Shown here one piece after another: positions 6,795 through 14,105 of a stretch of 18,860 bases of DNA (its first letter is position 1; each line of letters opens with the position of its first letter). The position numbers were made by a program, and so were the translations under genes. Origin of the DNA: an uncultured Oscillospiraceae bacterium (GTDB lineage Bacteria; Bacillota; Clostridia; Oscillospirales; Oscillospiraceae); contig CAKSWT010000024.1 of NCBI GenBank assembly GCA_934512135.1, forward strand, positions 1 through 18,860. Direction: 5' to 3'. Below the pieces are notes generated by a model, which saw only the letters and a program-made list of their open reading frames with translations, searched no databases and was not told the origin of the DNA.

Positions 6795-7788
6795 ATAATG
6801 GTCCCCCAGTCAAGACCACTCACGCAAAAATTATCATGAACCAGATAATACCATATCAATCCATTTTGACTCCTGAGCCACCCTGCTACCGTAGCGCACA
6901 GCGTAACTGCCCTGCGGAGCAGGGTTGCCTTGACCGGCTGGGATTGGGATATTCATTGAGGTAGATTTCCTCTGTTTTGAGGCTGCGGAACCACCGCTCA
7001 ATCATCACGTTGTCCGCCCACCGGGACTTTCCGTCCATACTCTGCCGGATGCGAAGCTCCCTCAACAGCGTTTTGTAGGCGTTGCTGGTAAACTGACAGC
7101 CCTGATCGGAGTTTAGAATTGCAGGCGTCCCATGCGCTGCCACGGCGTCCCTGACCGCCTGAATCACATAGCCGGTGTCCAGGGTGTCGGACAGGTTCCA
7201 GCCGACAATCATGCGGCTGTACCACAATAATGGCAGTCAGATACATATGGCTGTGCTGCATTTTGATGTATGTGATGTCGATAGACCAGACCTGATTTGG
7301 AAGGAAAACGGCCTTGTTTCGGAGTAAATATGGCACAATTGTCTCCCGTAAGTTCCGCTTGGACAGATTCGCTTTTGGATAGATTGCCTGGATCCCCATC
7401 TCACCCATGAGGCGGTGAACCAGCTTTCTGCCCACAGAAAAGCCTTCATTTTTGAGTTGCCTGACCAGTTTTCTGGTGCCGATTCCAGGCATCTGAGTAT
7501 GCCAATGGTCAATCCTGGCCATGATGGACTCCCGGCGCAGCTGCTCGTCCACGGATCGTTCTGCGGGTTTGTAGTAGACCTTGGACCGCTGGATGTGCAG
7601 CAGCACACACTGCCGCGATGGTATTGAGTTCCTTCTCACCTTGCAGAACCTCAATGACCAGCTTGGCCTTGTACTCCAGCGTGTATGTTCTTCGTGTCAT
7701 GGTGTCGTCTCCTTTTCACTTTCTTGCTGTATTTTACCATGTTCACGATAATTTTTCGAGCTGTGGTCTGAAATTATGGGACCATTAT
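6795..7788 (-). mobile_element. Defective IS3-family insertion sequence
   Basis: Imperfect terminal inverted repeats are visible: ATAATGGTCCC at the left and GGGACCATTAT at the right, with further matching blocks inward (AGACCAC and AAAAATTATC-TGAAC). It is about 1 kb long, shorter than a normal IS3 member. I find no clear target duplication. It lies directly against the truncated TnpV gene, which it probably interrupted. Confidence 0.75.
6886..7700 (-). pseudogene. IS3-family transposase, deleted and frameshifted
   Basis: It begins at the ATG at 7700 as OrfA (MTRRTYTLEYKAKLVIEVLQ), but after about 30 codons runs straight into OrfB sequence (HIQRSKVYYKP, then GIGTRKLVRQLKNEGF), so the rest of OrfA is deleted. 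The rve integrase core follows: WSIDITYIK with the first Asp, then a frameshift near 7225, then ILNSDQGCQFTS with the second Asp and ADNVMIERWFRSLK with the Glu. After IYLNEYPNP the reading diverges and ends early. DDE residues are present but split over frames, so the copy should be inactive. Confidence 0.8.
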
Positions 7789-7789
7789 A

Positions 7790-8053
7790 CACGGAATCTG
7801 GGGGATACGGCATGAGGCGTTTCTCAGGCAGTATCGGCATAGTACCTACGTAACACTGCTGACGTCTGGGAAACTGGATGATTACCTTGTGGGAATCGAC
7901 CAGTGCGCCGCGGAGATGGCTGAGAAACTCACAGAACGCGGAATTACGGAGGCGCTCAAATGGGATGATCCGGTTCGTTGGGTGCAGGAAATGAATTCTG
8001 TGAAGGCAGCGGTCCGGGAGATCGTTTGTGCAGAGATAATTGATGTGGGATAA
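7790..8053 (+). pseudogene. 5'-truncated TnpV transposon protein
   Basis: An open frame without start codon reads GIWGIRHEAFLRQYRHSTY, then VTLLTSGKLDDYLVGID, EALKWDDPVRWVQEMNSV and REIVCAEII, ending in TAA at 8051-8053. This is the C-terminal two-thirds of TnpV, a small protein of unknown role found in Firmicute transposons. The N-terminus is missing exactly at the right end of the IS3 copy, and I do not find it on the IS left side. It marks an earlier transposon. Confidence 0.7.
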
Positions 8054-8058
8054 TGTGT

Positions 8059-8083
8059 GGGGGTGCTCCGATGGAGCACCCCC
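8059..8083. terminator. Strong hairpin between TnpV remnant and GNAT gene
   Basis: GGGGGTGCTCC and GGAGCACCCCC form an 11-bp perfect stem with a GAT loop. There is no U-run on either side, so termination is likely but not textbook. It sits between two genes that converge on it. Confidence 0.6.
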
Positions 8084-8124
8084 ATTACTATGCCTATCTT
8101 GCAGCGTACACTTTCACTGATATG

Positions 8125-8541
8125 CTACAGCTCCACTGCCATATTTACTTCGTGGATTCCGTTTTCGTCCACCACATCCGTTTCACGAAATCCGACCTTC
8201 TCATAGACGTGCTTCGCATGGCCATTCCCAAAGGTATAGGTGGTGGTGACAACCTCGGCATGGTACTCTTGCTTGAGCATCAACAGCAAATCCCGCAGCG
8301 CCCGCTGACCGTAATGCCGGTTCTGGTAGGCGCTGTCGATAGCAAAGTTCCAGAGGAAGAAGCCATCACCCTCAAAGGGACAGAGCATGGCAAAGCCAAC
8401 GCGCGCGTCCCCGCCCCAGATGTCGTAGGAGAGGATGTTCGGGTCGGTGAGCGCCTGTTCGATGCGCTCCGGCGAGGAAAGCTGCTTTCGGTCTGCTTTG
8501 GACAGGGTGAGTTGGAATTTCGTTGTGGGGATAAATTTCAT
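8125..8541 (-). CDS. GNAT-family N-acetyltransferase, 138 aa
   Basis: Short but complete GNAT fold: N-terminal strands, then FLWNFAIDSAYQNRHYGQRALRDLLLML, where RHYGQRAL is a variant of the acetyl-CoA pyrophosphate loop (the usual Q/R-x-x-G-x-G/A has Arg at the last position). The C-terminal HAKHVYEKVGFRETD is typical. The acceptor is unknown. The start at 8541 has AAAGGA 7 bases upstream. It begins 2 bases after the stop codon of a GNAT remnant, and it is the last gene of the cargo cluster, ending near a strong hairpin. Confidence 0.82.
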   Translation of the reverse strand: MKFIPTTKFQLTLSKADRKQLSSPERIEQALTDPNILSYDIWGGDARVGFAMLCPFEGDGFFLWNFAIDSAYQNRHYGQRALRDLLLMLKQEYHAEVVTTTYTFGNGHAKHVYEKVGFRETDVVDENGIHEVNMAVEL

Positions 8542-8543
8542 GT

Positions 8544-8678
8544 TCAGAATCCTTTATACCAAAACACCGCAATTTCATCATTATGAAAATTCGTATAAAA
8601 CCGGGTGTTGACGCCGCCGATTTCAAAGCCATTCTTCCGATAAAACCGCGCTGATTTTTCCGTCAGACATTTTCTGCA
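8544..8678 (-). pseudogene. C-terminal remnant of another GNAT acetyltransferase
   Basis: One frame reads SARFYRKNGFEIGGVNTRFY then EIAVFWYKGF and a TGA at 8544-8546, the usual last strand-helix-strand of a GNAT enzyme. The frame is closed upstream by a TGA at 8679-8681, so the acetyl-CoA-binding part is absent. The DNA overlaps, in another frame, the end of the small ORF at 8623-8769, indicating a recombination junction around 8660. Confidence 0.6.
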
Positions 8679-8769
8679 TCAGGTCAATGGCATCGTCGCT
8701 GGGGCGCAGGCGCTCCACTGCATGGGATGCCAGCGTGTACTTTACATTCTTCTGATAAACAGGTGCCAT
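8623..8769 (-). CDS. Small VbhA-antitoxin-like protein, probably truncated
   Basis: A 48-aa ORF with a strong ribosome site (AAAGGAGG 8 bases before ATG 8769). The N-terminal three quarters (YTLASHAVERLRPSDDAIDL, MQKMSDGKISA) resembles the short helical proteins often annotated as VbhA-like antitoxins in gut Firmicutes. The expected C-terminal helix is replaced by VLSEEWL, which is the GNAT remnant read out of frame. No Fic toxin lies beside it. It may be a broken or orphan antitoxin; the family name is tentative. Confidence 0.45.
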   Translation of the reverse strand: MAPVYQKNVKYTLASHAVERLRPSDDAIDLMQKMSDGKISAVLSEEWL

Positions 8770-8839
8770 AGGGCATCCCTCCTTTGGATTGAGTATACCG
8801 TACTTTGGGCTAAAATGCAACGTTCCGCATCCATGTTCT

Positions 8840-9685
8840 TTATTTGACTCCGATTGCCTGTAAAACTTCGTTTGTTGTGATGCCGTGATCCTCATATGCC
8901 AATTCGGAAAGCGTAAACGGCAATTCCGCTGAATTATGTAGCTTAATCAGAGAATAGTTTGTCCGCAGCCGCTCGGCATTCCTCTGTATGGACTCCCGAA
9001 TGGACGGTCTCTGGATGCTTTCTGCATTTTCTAGTATGTGCTCTAATGTGCCATACTCCTGTAATAAGGCTGCCGCAGTTTTAGGCCCAACCTTATCTGC
9101 ACCCTTAATATTGTCGGAGGCATCTCCGACAAGGGCTTTATAATCTGCGAACTGTTCCGGTTCAATCCCGTATTTTTCCCGGATATACATAGGCGTACAG
9201 AGGATCGTTTTCTCGCCTCGATAGCGTAATACCGAAACTCGGTCTGTAATGAGCTGAAAGAAATCGCTGTCAAAGGAGGAGATTATCATTTCGGTGCCAT
9301 CTTCGCAGGTGTACACATATCCGGCAATCCAATCATCCACCTCACAGGTCGTTGTTTTCTTATGCCGAATATTCAAATAGTCCAGCGCTGCGTAAATATC
9401 CGGCAACTGTGAGAACGGCGTTTCCTCCTCCGGCATTTTGCTGTAATCGGTACGATTAGCCTTGTAATTAGGTTGAATTGCTGCTCTCGCGTTCTCGTGC
9501 TCTCCGTCAAACAGGACAGCAAGATGGGTGGGGGTTGTTCTACGGATTATTTTCAAAAGCGCACCGATGAAGCCAAGCGTCCCATGGATGGGCTTGCCTT
9601 GTGAATTGACGATCCGCGCAGGCATTCCATAAAACATTTGAAACAGCAGATTGCTGCCATCGACAATTAGTAAGCGGTTTATCAC
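8840..9685 (-). CDS. Stand-alone 5'-3' exonuclease / flap endonuclease, 281 aa
   Basis: It corresponds to the N-terminal nuclease domain of DNA polymerase I without the polymerase, as in YpcP/Xni-type proteins, and removes 5' flaps or RNA primers. The metal-binding acids are all present: Asp9 (LIVDGSN), Asp60 (LFDG), Glu115/Asp117/Asp118 (CEVDDW), Asp139/Asp141 (FDSD) and Asp188/Asp191 (GDASDNI). The helix-two-turn-helix DNA clamp is KGADKVGPKTAAALL (194-208). The helical-arch residues YKANR (74-78) are also there. The start is GTG at 9685, which overlaps the preceding gene's TGA in a GTGA, with AAGGAG 7 bases upstream. A longer frame from 9808 only re-reads the GNAT gene. Enzymatically it looks intact. 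Confidence 0.88.
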   Translation of the reverse strand: MINRLLIVDGSNLLFQMFYGMPARIVNSQGKPIHGTLGFIGALLKIIRRTTPTHLAVLFDGEHENARAAIQPNYKANRTDYSKMPEEETPFSQLPDIYAALDYLNIRHKKTTTCEVDDWIAGYVYTCEDGTEMIISSFDSDFFQLITDRVSVLRYRGEKTILCTPMYIREKYGIEPEQFADYKALVGDASDNIKGADKVGPKTAAALLQEYGTLEHILENAESIQRPSIRESIQRNAERLRTNYSLIKLHNSAELPFTLSELAYEDHGITTNEVLQAIGVK

Positions 9686-10119
9686 GGCACCAGCTCCTTG
9701 CCCATATAGTCTTCCGACAAAAAGTAATACCCCTGTGCCGGATAAAAGAGCCATGATTCCCAATAGTCTTGATTTCCGAGGTGGACAATCGCTCTGGTTT
9801 TTCCGCACTGAATGGCGTGCTGTTCCACTGTTTTCAGCAGCGCTGAGCCAATTCCGAACCGTTTGATGTTACACTTTACATATAGCCTTTGCAGTCGGAC
9901 GTGATCGGTTTCGGGAATTGCGTGATAGCCCATACAGCCAATGACACGATCTTCTTCATTCAGCGCAAGATAAAAGGGATCGCCCTTATCCAGGTAATGC
10001 CCCTGAATATCCAGTAAATCCTCGTTCAAATGCGGAATTCGTCCCAAGGCGTTCTTTGCTTCCAGTACCATGAAAATCATGTCGTCACGATACTGACTGG
10101 AATACTCAATTATTCTCAT
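9682..10119 (-). CDS. GNAT-family N-acetyltransferase, 145 aa
   Basis: Compact GNAT enzyme. Strand beta4 and the acetyl-CoA loop read VRLQRLYVKCNIKRFGIGSA, with RFGIGSA matching R-x-x-G-x-G/S-A. DRVIGCMGYHAI precedes it and a Tyr-rich end (QGYYFLSEDYMGKEL) follows. The ATG at 10119 overlaps the SWIM gene by 14 bases; an ATG six codons earlier is possible, and neither has a strong ribosome site, so translation is probably coupled. Its stop overlaps the exonuclease GTG start. The acceptor is unknown; the tight packing suggests a joint role with its neighbours. Confidence 0.8.
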   Translation of the reverse strand: MRIIEYSSQYRDDMIFMVLEAKNALGRIPHLNEDLLDIQGHYLDKGDPFYLALNEEDRVIGCMGYHAIPETDHVRLQRLYVKCNIKRFGIGSALLKTVEQHAIQCGKTRAIVHLGNQDYWESWLFYPAQGYYFLSEDYMGKELVP

Positions 10120-10570
10120 AAGGCAATTCGACATAATCTCTGATAAACCGCTCATACTGCCAATCCGGGCCGTCAAACAGCACCTGCAGCAGCGCCTGCT
10201 GGAGCTCTGTCTTTTTCATCTTCTGGACGCGATGAATGACCTGCTCCTCGTACTCTTCTTCATATTCGTCATCCCAATCCTGTTCGATTTCTTCGATATA
10301 CTGCTTTGCCTCCTGTGGGAATGCCGTAAAGTACACGGCAACCATATGCTTGCATACAAGCTGCCTGCCAGCGGCATGGGGACAGGTGCAGCTGGATTTT
10401 CTGGGATGAGCCAGATTGACCATAACGTCATAGCAACGGTTCTCGCTGCCTTGTACCTTCCCCAGCAGCAGGCCGTCCTCCGTCTTTTCAACCTGAATAA
10501 CAGCCTGTGCTTCGTAATATTCATAGCCACGGTATGCGGACTGGGCGCTGGCCGCAGTAATGACGCTCAT
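10106..10570 (-). CDS. SWIM zinc-finger protein, 154 aa
   Basis: A SWIM domain (CxCx(n)CxH) is plain: Cys61, Cys63, Cys73 and His75 in SSCTCPHAAGRQLVCKHMVA. The region before it (YYEAQAVIQVEKTEDGLLLG) is the usual strand pair of SWIM proteins. A strongly acidic stretch follows (IEEIEQDWDDEYEEEYEEQ), then a helical tail. SWIM domains bind zinc and take part in nucleic acid or protein contacts. The ATG at 10570 has AAGGAAGG before it; a longer frame lacks this. It is the first gene of an overlapping trio with a GNAT enzyme and a 5'-exonuclease. Confidence 0.82.
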   Translation of the reverse strand: MSVITAASAQSAYRGYEYYEAQAVIQVEKTEDGLLLGKVQGSENRCYDVMVNLAHPRKSSCTCPHAAGRQLVCKHMVAVYFTAFPQEAKQYIEEIEQDWDDEYEEEYEEQVIHRVQKMKKTELQQALLQVLFDGPDWQYERFIRDYVELPYENN

Positions 10571-10632
10571 GTTTTTCCTTCCTTTCCTATTCTCAATGCC
10601 GATTTTCCTGTGTATATGTGTACTTTGGGACT

Positions 10633-11238
10633 CTACTCGCTTTGATCCATCAATTCCCGCATACATTTCGGTTCTATGTAACGCGCTAGAACCGGAACCG
10701 CCAACGCATACTGATTTTCATACCCTGCAAAGGATTCCTGCTTCATGAGCCGAAATCCGAATTTATGGTATAGCCGAACCGCCTGATAGCTCCACGGCTG
10801 AGTATGCAGGTAAACCGGAAACGCATTCTCTTTTTCATAGATGCTTAGTGCAGCCGCAATCAAGGCGGAGCCAATGCCTCTGCCCCGATACGCCTCTTTT
10901 GTGATAAGCCAGTGCAAGGAGGAAACAGGCGTACCATTCTGTTCGTCAACCCATGCAATGCAAGCACCGACTAAACCGCCGGATTCCTTGTCCGATATGA
11001 AAACACCGCGCCGAGCCAGCAAATTCGATCTGCTCAAATACGTTTTGGTAAAATATGCGCTTGCCTCCTGTACAGACGGAAAATCCCCGATTTCATGTTC
11101 CAACTCCGCCCATTGCTGTTCTACCCCGGATCTGTAGGAGTGAAGCTCAAATTGTGCCGGGAGCGCTGGAGGAGCAAAGACCGTGGGCGTATTCTTCTTC
11201 ATAATGATGTTGTAATAGGGAATGCTTCTGTCCAGCAT
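10633..11238 (-). CDS. GNAT-family N-acetyltransferase, 201 aa
   Basis: Canonical acetyl-CoA loop: KEAYRGRGIGSALIAAALS (R-G-x-G-I-G-S-A), followed by the strand-helix end VYLHTQPWSYQAVRLYHKFG. The roughly 70-residue N-terminal part (FELHSYRSGVEQQWAELEHE) is longer than in the minimal fold. The start ATG at 11238 has GGTGG 6 bases upstream; the 17-residue longer reading lacks a ribosome site. The substrate is unknown, a small amine or a peptide N-terminus being usual. It ends 62 bases before the SWIM gene start and could share its transcript. Confidence 0.83.
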   Translation of the reverse strand: MLDRSIPYYNIIMKKNTPTVFAPPALPAQFELHSYRSGVEQQWAELEHEIGDFPSVQEASAYFTKTYLSRSNLLARRGVFISDKESGGLVGACIAWVDEQNGTPVSSLHWLITKEAYRGRGIGSALIAAALSIYEKENAFPVYLHTQPWSYQAVRLYHKFGFRLMKQESFAGYENQYALAVPVLARYIEPKCMRELMDQSE

Positions 11239-11333
11239 GGCGCCCCACCTTTCTCCGCCTGATTCCGTTTCATATACAATATGCTGCAATATTTAGGCAG
11301 AGCAGCTTGTATGCGCTCTGAGACACGATAGGA

Positions 11334-11900
11334 TCACCGCTCTAGCAAAAAATAGGAATCATATTTCGTCCCATCATGCCCAATCAGCTTTTCCTCCGAC
11401 TGCTTGAATCCCAGTGCTTTTAAGGCTGAAATCCGCTGCGTTGCCGCATCAACCGCTTTTGTTGCTATTTTATCACAATGAAAAAGCGCATAGGTCGGGC
11501 CGACGATCAGCTTTAGTATATTGACAATCTCCCCTGCAATTTCATAATCACTGCGAAGATCCAGTCTCAGCAAGCCGCAATTTGTAAAGTAATCCTTGGA
11601 TTCTCGATGAAAAAGCTCTATCGTGCCGATTGCTTCATCCGCTGTTTTTGCTACAATCGTCCATCGGACAAAGCCCTTCCTGTTATACTCCCAAAGCCAA
11701 TAATCAATCGCCTGTTCCATCCGGCTCTCAGTTGTGTAGTGAAAATCGTCGCCGCCGCAGTTATCGCTGTTAAAAAACGGAACAGATTTCTCATCAGAAT
11801 AGACCTTTAATAGGTCGGATTTATCCTCTTTTTTCACCAGCCTCAATAGATAATGTTCATTTTCATAGTCGGGACAATTTTGATATACATCAGCCGTCAT
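11334..11900 (-). CDS. GNAT-family acetyltransferase (RimJ-like), divergent CoA loop, 188 aa
   Basis: The overall pattern is RimJ/RimL-like: YLLRLVKKEDKSDLLKVYSD at the start, VRWTIVAKTADEAIGTIELF in the middle, and KALGFKQSEEKLIGHDGTKY at the end. The segment where the acetyl-CoA glycines should lie reads LRLDLRSDYEIAGEIVNILK, with only one glycine. Activity is therefore uncertain, or the cofactor is held differently. The ATG at 11900 has GGAGGTAG just upstream and overlaps the preceding GNAT gene by 11 bases, indicating coupled translation. Confidence 0.75.
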   Translation of the reverse strand: MTADVYQNCPDYENEHYLLRLVKKEDKSDLLKVYSDEKSVPFFNSDNCGGDDFHYTTESRMEQAIDYWLWEYNRKGFVRWTIVAKTADEAIGTIELFHRESKDYFTNCGLLRLDLRSDYEIAGEIVNILKLIVGPTYALFHCDKIATKAVDAATQRISALKALGFKQSEEKLIGHDGTKYDSYFLLER

Positions 11901-12462
11901 GCGAATCTACCTCCACCTTGGCGCTTTCTCTCCACCACTGCTCCAAAATCTCCATCTCAATCCAGTCATGCCACTGCCCGTGCAGTCGATAGGCCTCATG
12001 TCTGCGGCCATACTCCCGAAAGCCGATTTTCTTGTAACTGGCGATTGCCCGCTCATTGAAATCCAGCACGCTGAGGGCAATGCTGTGCATATTGAGATAG
12101 TCGAAGCCAAAGCCCACCAGCAGCGCCATGGCCTCTGTCCCATAGCCCTTGCCCTGATGCTTTGTGTCACCGATAAAAATTCCAACTCTGGCAGACTGGT
12201 GGAGCCAGTTGAAATCTCGGATTCCGCAATAGCCCAGCATCGTATCGTCTTCTAATGAGAAAATGCCAAAGTGATGTTCCTTTCCGCTGTTGTACTGCCG
12301 AATCCTCTCCACCTCAGATTCCACGCTGGAAAGCTGCGTGGGACTTCCAAGCTGCTGGGTCATGAAAAGGTCATTTCTCCAGCGGCAAAGCTGCGGGGCA
12401 TCTTCGTCTTGCAGCGGGGATAGGTATATTTTCTGACCAATCAGTTTTTTGATGTGTTCCAT
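11890..12462 (-). CDS. RimJ/RimL-type GNAT acetyltransferase, 190 aa
   Basis: Full Acetyltransf_3-type protein. It opens with IYLSPLQDEDAPQLCRWRND, has the acetyl-CoA loop KHQGKGYGTEAMALLVGFGF (Q-G-K-G-Y-G-T-E-A), and ends with FNERAIASYKKIGFREYGRR. This subgroup acetylates ribosomal protein N-termini or small toxic amines; which applies here is unknown. GGGA lies about 8 bases before the ATG at 12462, seven codons inside the longest frame. It sits 45 bases after the next upstream gene and overlaps the following GNAT gene by 11 bases. Confidence 0.85.
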   Translation of the reverse strand: MEHIKKLIGQKIYLSPLQDEDAPQLCRWRNDLFMTQQLGSPTQLSSVESEVERIRQYNSGKEHHFGIFSLEDDTMLGYCGIRDFNWLHQSARVGIFIGDTKHQGKGYGTEAMALLVGFGFDYLNMHSIALSVLDFNERAIASYKKIGFREYGRRHEAYRLHGQWHDWIEMEILEQWWRESAKVEVDSHDG

Positions 12463-12507
12463 GGTAACGTCCCTCCAATACAAGCTGTAACTGGGTTATG
12501 CCGAACC

Positions 12508-13014
12508 TCATTGCTTAAAAGGTTTGCTTTTTTCATACACGCACTGCATTGCCCCGAAGCGTTCTATCTGCTGCTTCATGGTAAACCCCAGCCGCTCCAG
12601 CAGGGCTCTGGAACGCGTATTGGCACTCTGGGTTTCTGCCACGATTGTTTTCAAGTCCAGCGTCTCCTCACAATATCGCAGCACTGCCTGACAGGCTTCA
12701 AAGGCATAGCCATAGCCCCAGAACTCCGGAAGGAACAGATATGAAAGCTCCTGATATTCCGGTTCATGGTAAGGCGAGATGTCGATGAATCCAATGAAAG
12801 TGCCATCCAGCAGCGTAACGGCAAAATACTGACTGTCCGATTTCTCCGTAGCCCAGCGCTCCAATCGTTTTTCAGCCCAATCCGCTGGCACAGGACCGCC
12901 CAGGAAGGCGCGAACCTGTTCATCGGTGAACAGCGGCAGGGCAGATTGAATGTAGGATTTAGAGAAGCTTCGGATTTGGCAGCGGGTTGTCGTTAAAATC
13001 ATTTTGCACCTCAT
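12508..13014 (-). CDS. RimJ/RimL-type GNAT acetyltransferase, 168 aa
   Basis: Acetyltransf_3 pattern: YLFLPEFWGYGYAFEACQAV carries the acetyl-CoA loop W-G-Y-G-Y-A-F-E-A. ANTRSRALLERLGFTMKQQI is the usual Asn-x-x-S-x-x-x-x-E-x-x-G-F end. Two starts are possible, ATG 13014 (AAAGGA 8 bases upstream) and ATG 13002 (AGGTG 4 bases upstream). Either lies within the end of the P-loop gene, giving a 44-56-base overlap, larger than usual for coupling. The substrate is unknown. Confidence 0.83.
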   Translation of the reverse strand: MRCKMILTTTRCQIRSFSKSYIQSALPLFTDEQVRAFLGGPVPADWAEKRLERWATEKSDSQYFAVTLLDGTFIGFIDISPYHEPEYQELSYLFLPEFWGYGYAFEACQAVLRYCEETLDLKTIVAETQSANTRSRALLERLGFTMKQQIERFGAMQCVYEKSKPFKQ

Positions 13015-13516
13015 TCATGCGTTCCTTTAGAGTTCTAAGAAAATCATCTGCATCTGCATGGCTTTTGAAAACGTAAATTGTCTTATCTTTGAACTTATTC
13101 AGCCGCGCCAACACCTTCGGACGCTCCCGCTCATTGTATGTACGGATAAATTCCTCGAATTCCTCGTCCGGATGCTCAAGATCTTCCACCCACGGCATAT
13201 CCGGGCGGGGCTTGCCAGCGCGCTGTCGAATGCCCTCCAGACAGATTTCTGTGGAGTAATCCAGAAGGAATACGGTGTCACAGACGGCAAGGCGCAGCTC
13301 CATGGTACTGCCATAATTCCCATCAATGATCCATCGAGGGAGAGGAAAAATCATTTGTTGCTTTGCAATCAGCGTATCTCTTGCATCATGCGTCCTGTCT
13401 GCATTCCAATACATCCTGTCAAGGTAGTATAGTGGAATACCTGTTTTTGCGTGCAATGCCCGTGCAAAGGTGCTCTTTCCGCTGCCAGGGCAGCCAATTA
13501 TAATGATTTTATTCAT
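12959..13516 (-). CDS. P-loop kinase-like protein (topology-modulation/FlaR type), 185 aa
   Basis: An adenylate-kinase-like NTPase. The Walker A motif is GCPGSGKST (8-16), followed by LYYLDRMYWNADRT, the substrate-side motif of proteins annotated as DNA topology modulation protein or FlaR. WIIDGNYGSTMELRL is the second signature and FLLDYS the Walker B-like strand. A lid with REXXRP-like positives (RQRAGKPRPDMPW) follows. The real reaction of this family is not established. The start at 13516 has GGAG upstream and overlaps the preceding kinase gene by 8 bases. The last 19 codons overlap the following GNAT gene. Confidence 0.8.
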   Translation of the reverse strand: MNKIIIIGCPGSGKSTFARALHAKTGIPLYYLDRMYWNADRTHDARDTLIAKQQMIFPLPRWIIDGNYGSTMELRLAVCDTVFLLDYSTEICLEGIRQRAGKPRPDMPWVEDLEHPDEEFEEFIRTYNERERPKVLARLNKFKDKTIYVFKSHADADDFLRTLKERMNEVQNDFNDNPLPNPKLL

Positions 13517-14042
13517 TAGGTACTCCTATATCTTCCAAAACTAGTTTCATTGCATCCTCTAAAGCAAGCTTCTGTGTGAGTGTTTTCTCCGGAAGATAAC
13601 CAATATAGTCCTTCTCCTTCCACCACTCCCGCATGGCCTCCGGGCCGAAATCCGCCCGGTTGGGCTTCGTCTCATGGCGGCGCAGCGTTTCCTCAAAGGG
13701 AATGTCATAGTAATAGGCATGAATGTTCTCAGCGGCGTATTCCGACTGGATGCAGTGGAACAGCGCCTCGTAGGTTTCAGAAAACAGAATGCCCTCCAGA
13801 ATGACATATTCACAGTGCTGCCGCCCATATTGCACCAGATTCATCAGCAGGGGCACCGCAGGGCCGTCCTTGGTGTCCCGTGCCCAGAGCATGTCCCGGC
13901 GGATCACGTCCTGAGAAATCACCAGCGTTCCCCGGCCCAGCTTGTGCTGGAGCATATGGGCAAGGGTGGTCTTGCCGCTGCCGGAGTTGCCCCGGAGCAG
14001 GATGAGCTTGTGTCGGTTCTGGTCATGGTTCACGGTGGGCAC
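13509..14042 (-). CDS. P-loop kinase (AAA_33 / zeta-toxin-like fold), 177 aa
   Basis: Walker A is RGNSGSGKTT (17-26) and ISQDVIRRDML is the next acid-bearing strand. YVILEGILFSE, AYYYDIPFEETLRRH and a Trp/Lys-rich tail (EWWKEKDYIGYLPE) follow. This matches small kinases related to uridine kinase, chloramphenicol phosphotransferase and zeta toxin. The phosphate acceptor cannot be read. The likely start is GTG 14042, with an alternative GTG three codons later that is better spaced from AAGGGGG. It is the first gene behind a strong promoter (14076-14105) and overlaps the next P-loop gene. Confidence 0.78.
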   Translation of the reverse strand: MPTVNHDQNRHKLILLRGNSGSGKTTLAHMLQHKLGRGTLVISQDVIRRDMLWARDTKDGPAVPLLMNLVQYGRQHCEYVILEGILFSETYEALFHCIQSEYAAENIHAYYYDIPFEETLRRHETKPNRADFGPEAMREWWKEKDYIGYLPEKTLTQKLALEDAMKLVLEDIGVPNE

Positions 14043-14075
14043 GCCCCCTTCTATCTACAAAATTCTTTCGGCTTC

Positions 14076-14105
14076 ATCATATCATAGAAAAGAAAATTCT
14101 GTCAA
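14076..14105 (-). promoter_or_regulatory. Strong promoter of the cargo operon
   Basis: Read leftward: TTGACA (14100-14105), an 18-bp spacer, and TATGAT (14076-14081). A second TATGAT overlaps at shorter spacing. It fires about 30 bases before the first kinase start, so the cargo has its own transcription independent of the MobC unit. Confidence 0.7.

Noticed and set aside
6563..6859. Leftward 98-codon frame
   Set aside because: It spans the tRNA-like remnant, the palindrome and the IS end, and has no motif or ribosome site.
8372..8632. Leftward 86-codon frame over the GNAT gene start
   Set aside because: It is an out-of-frame reading of the GNAT gene and of the GNAT remnant.
9686..9808. 41-residue hydrophobic N-terminal extension of the exonuclease
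   Set aside because: It only re-reads the GNAT gene in another frame; the GTG at 9685 has a ribosome site and a GTGA overlap with the preceding stop codon.
11334..13014. GNAT genes as toxin-antitoxin (TacAT-type) pairs
   Set aside because: No ribbon-helix-helix DUF1778-like antitoxin gene is adjacent to any of them; the neighbours are other enzymes.
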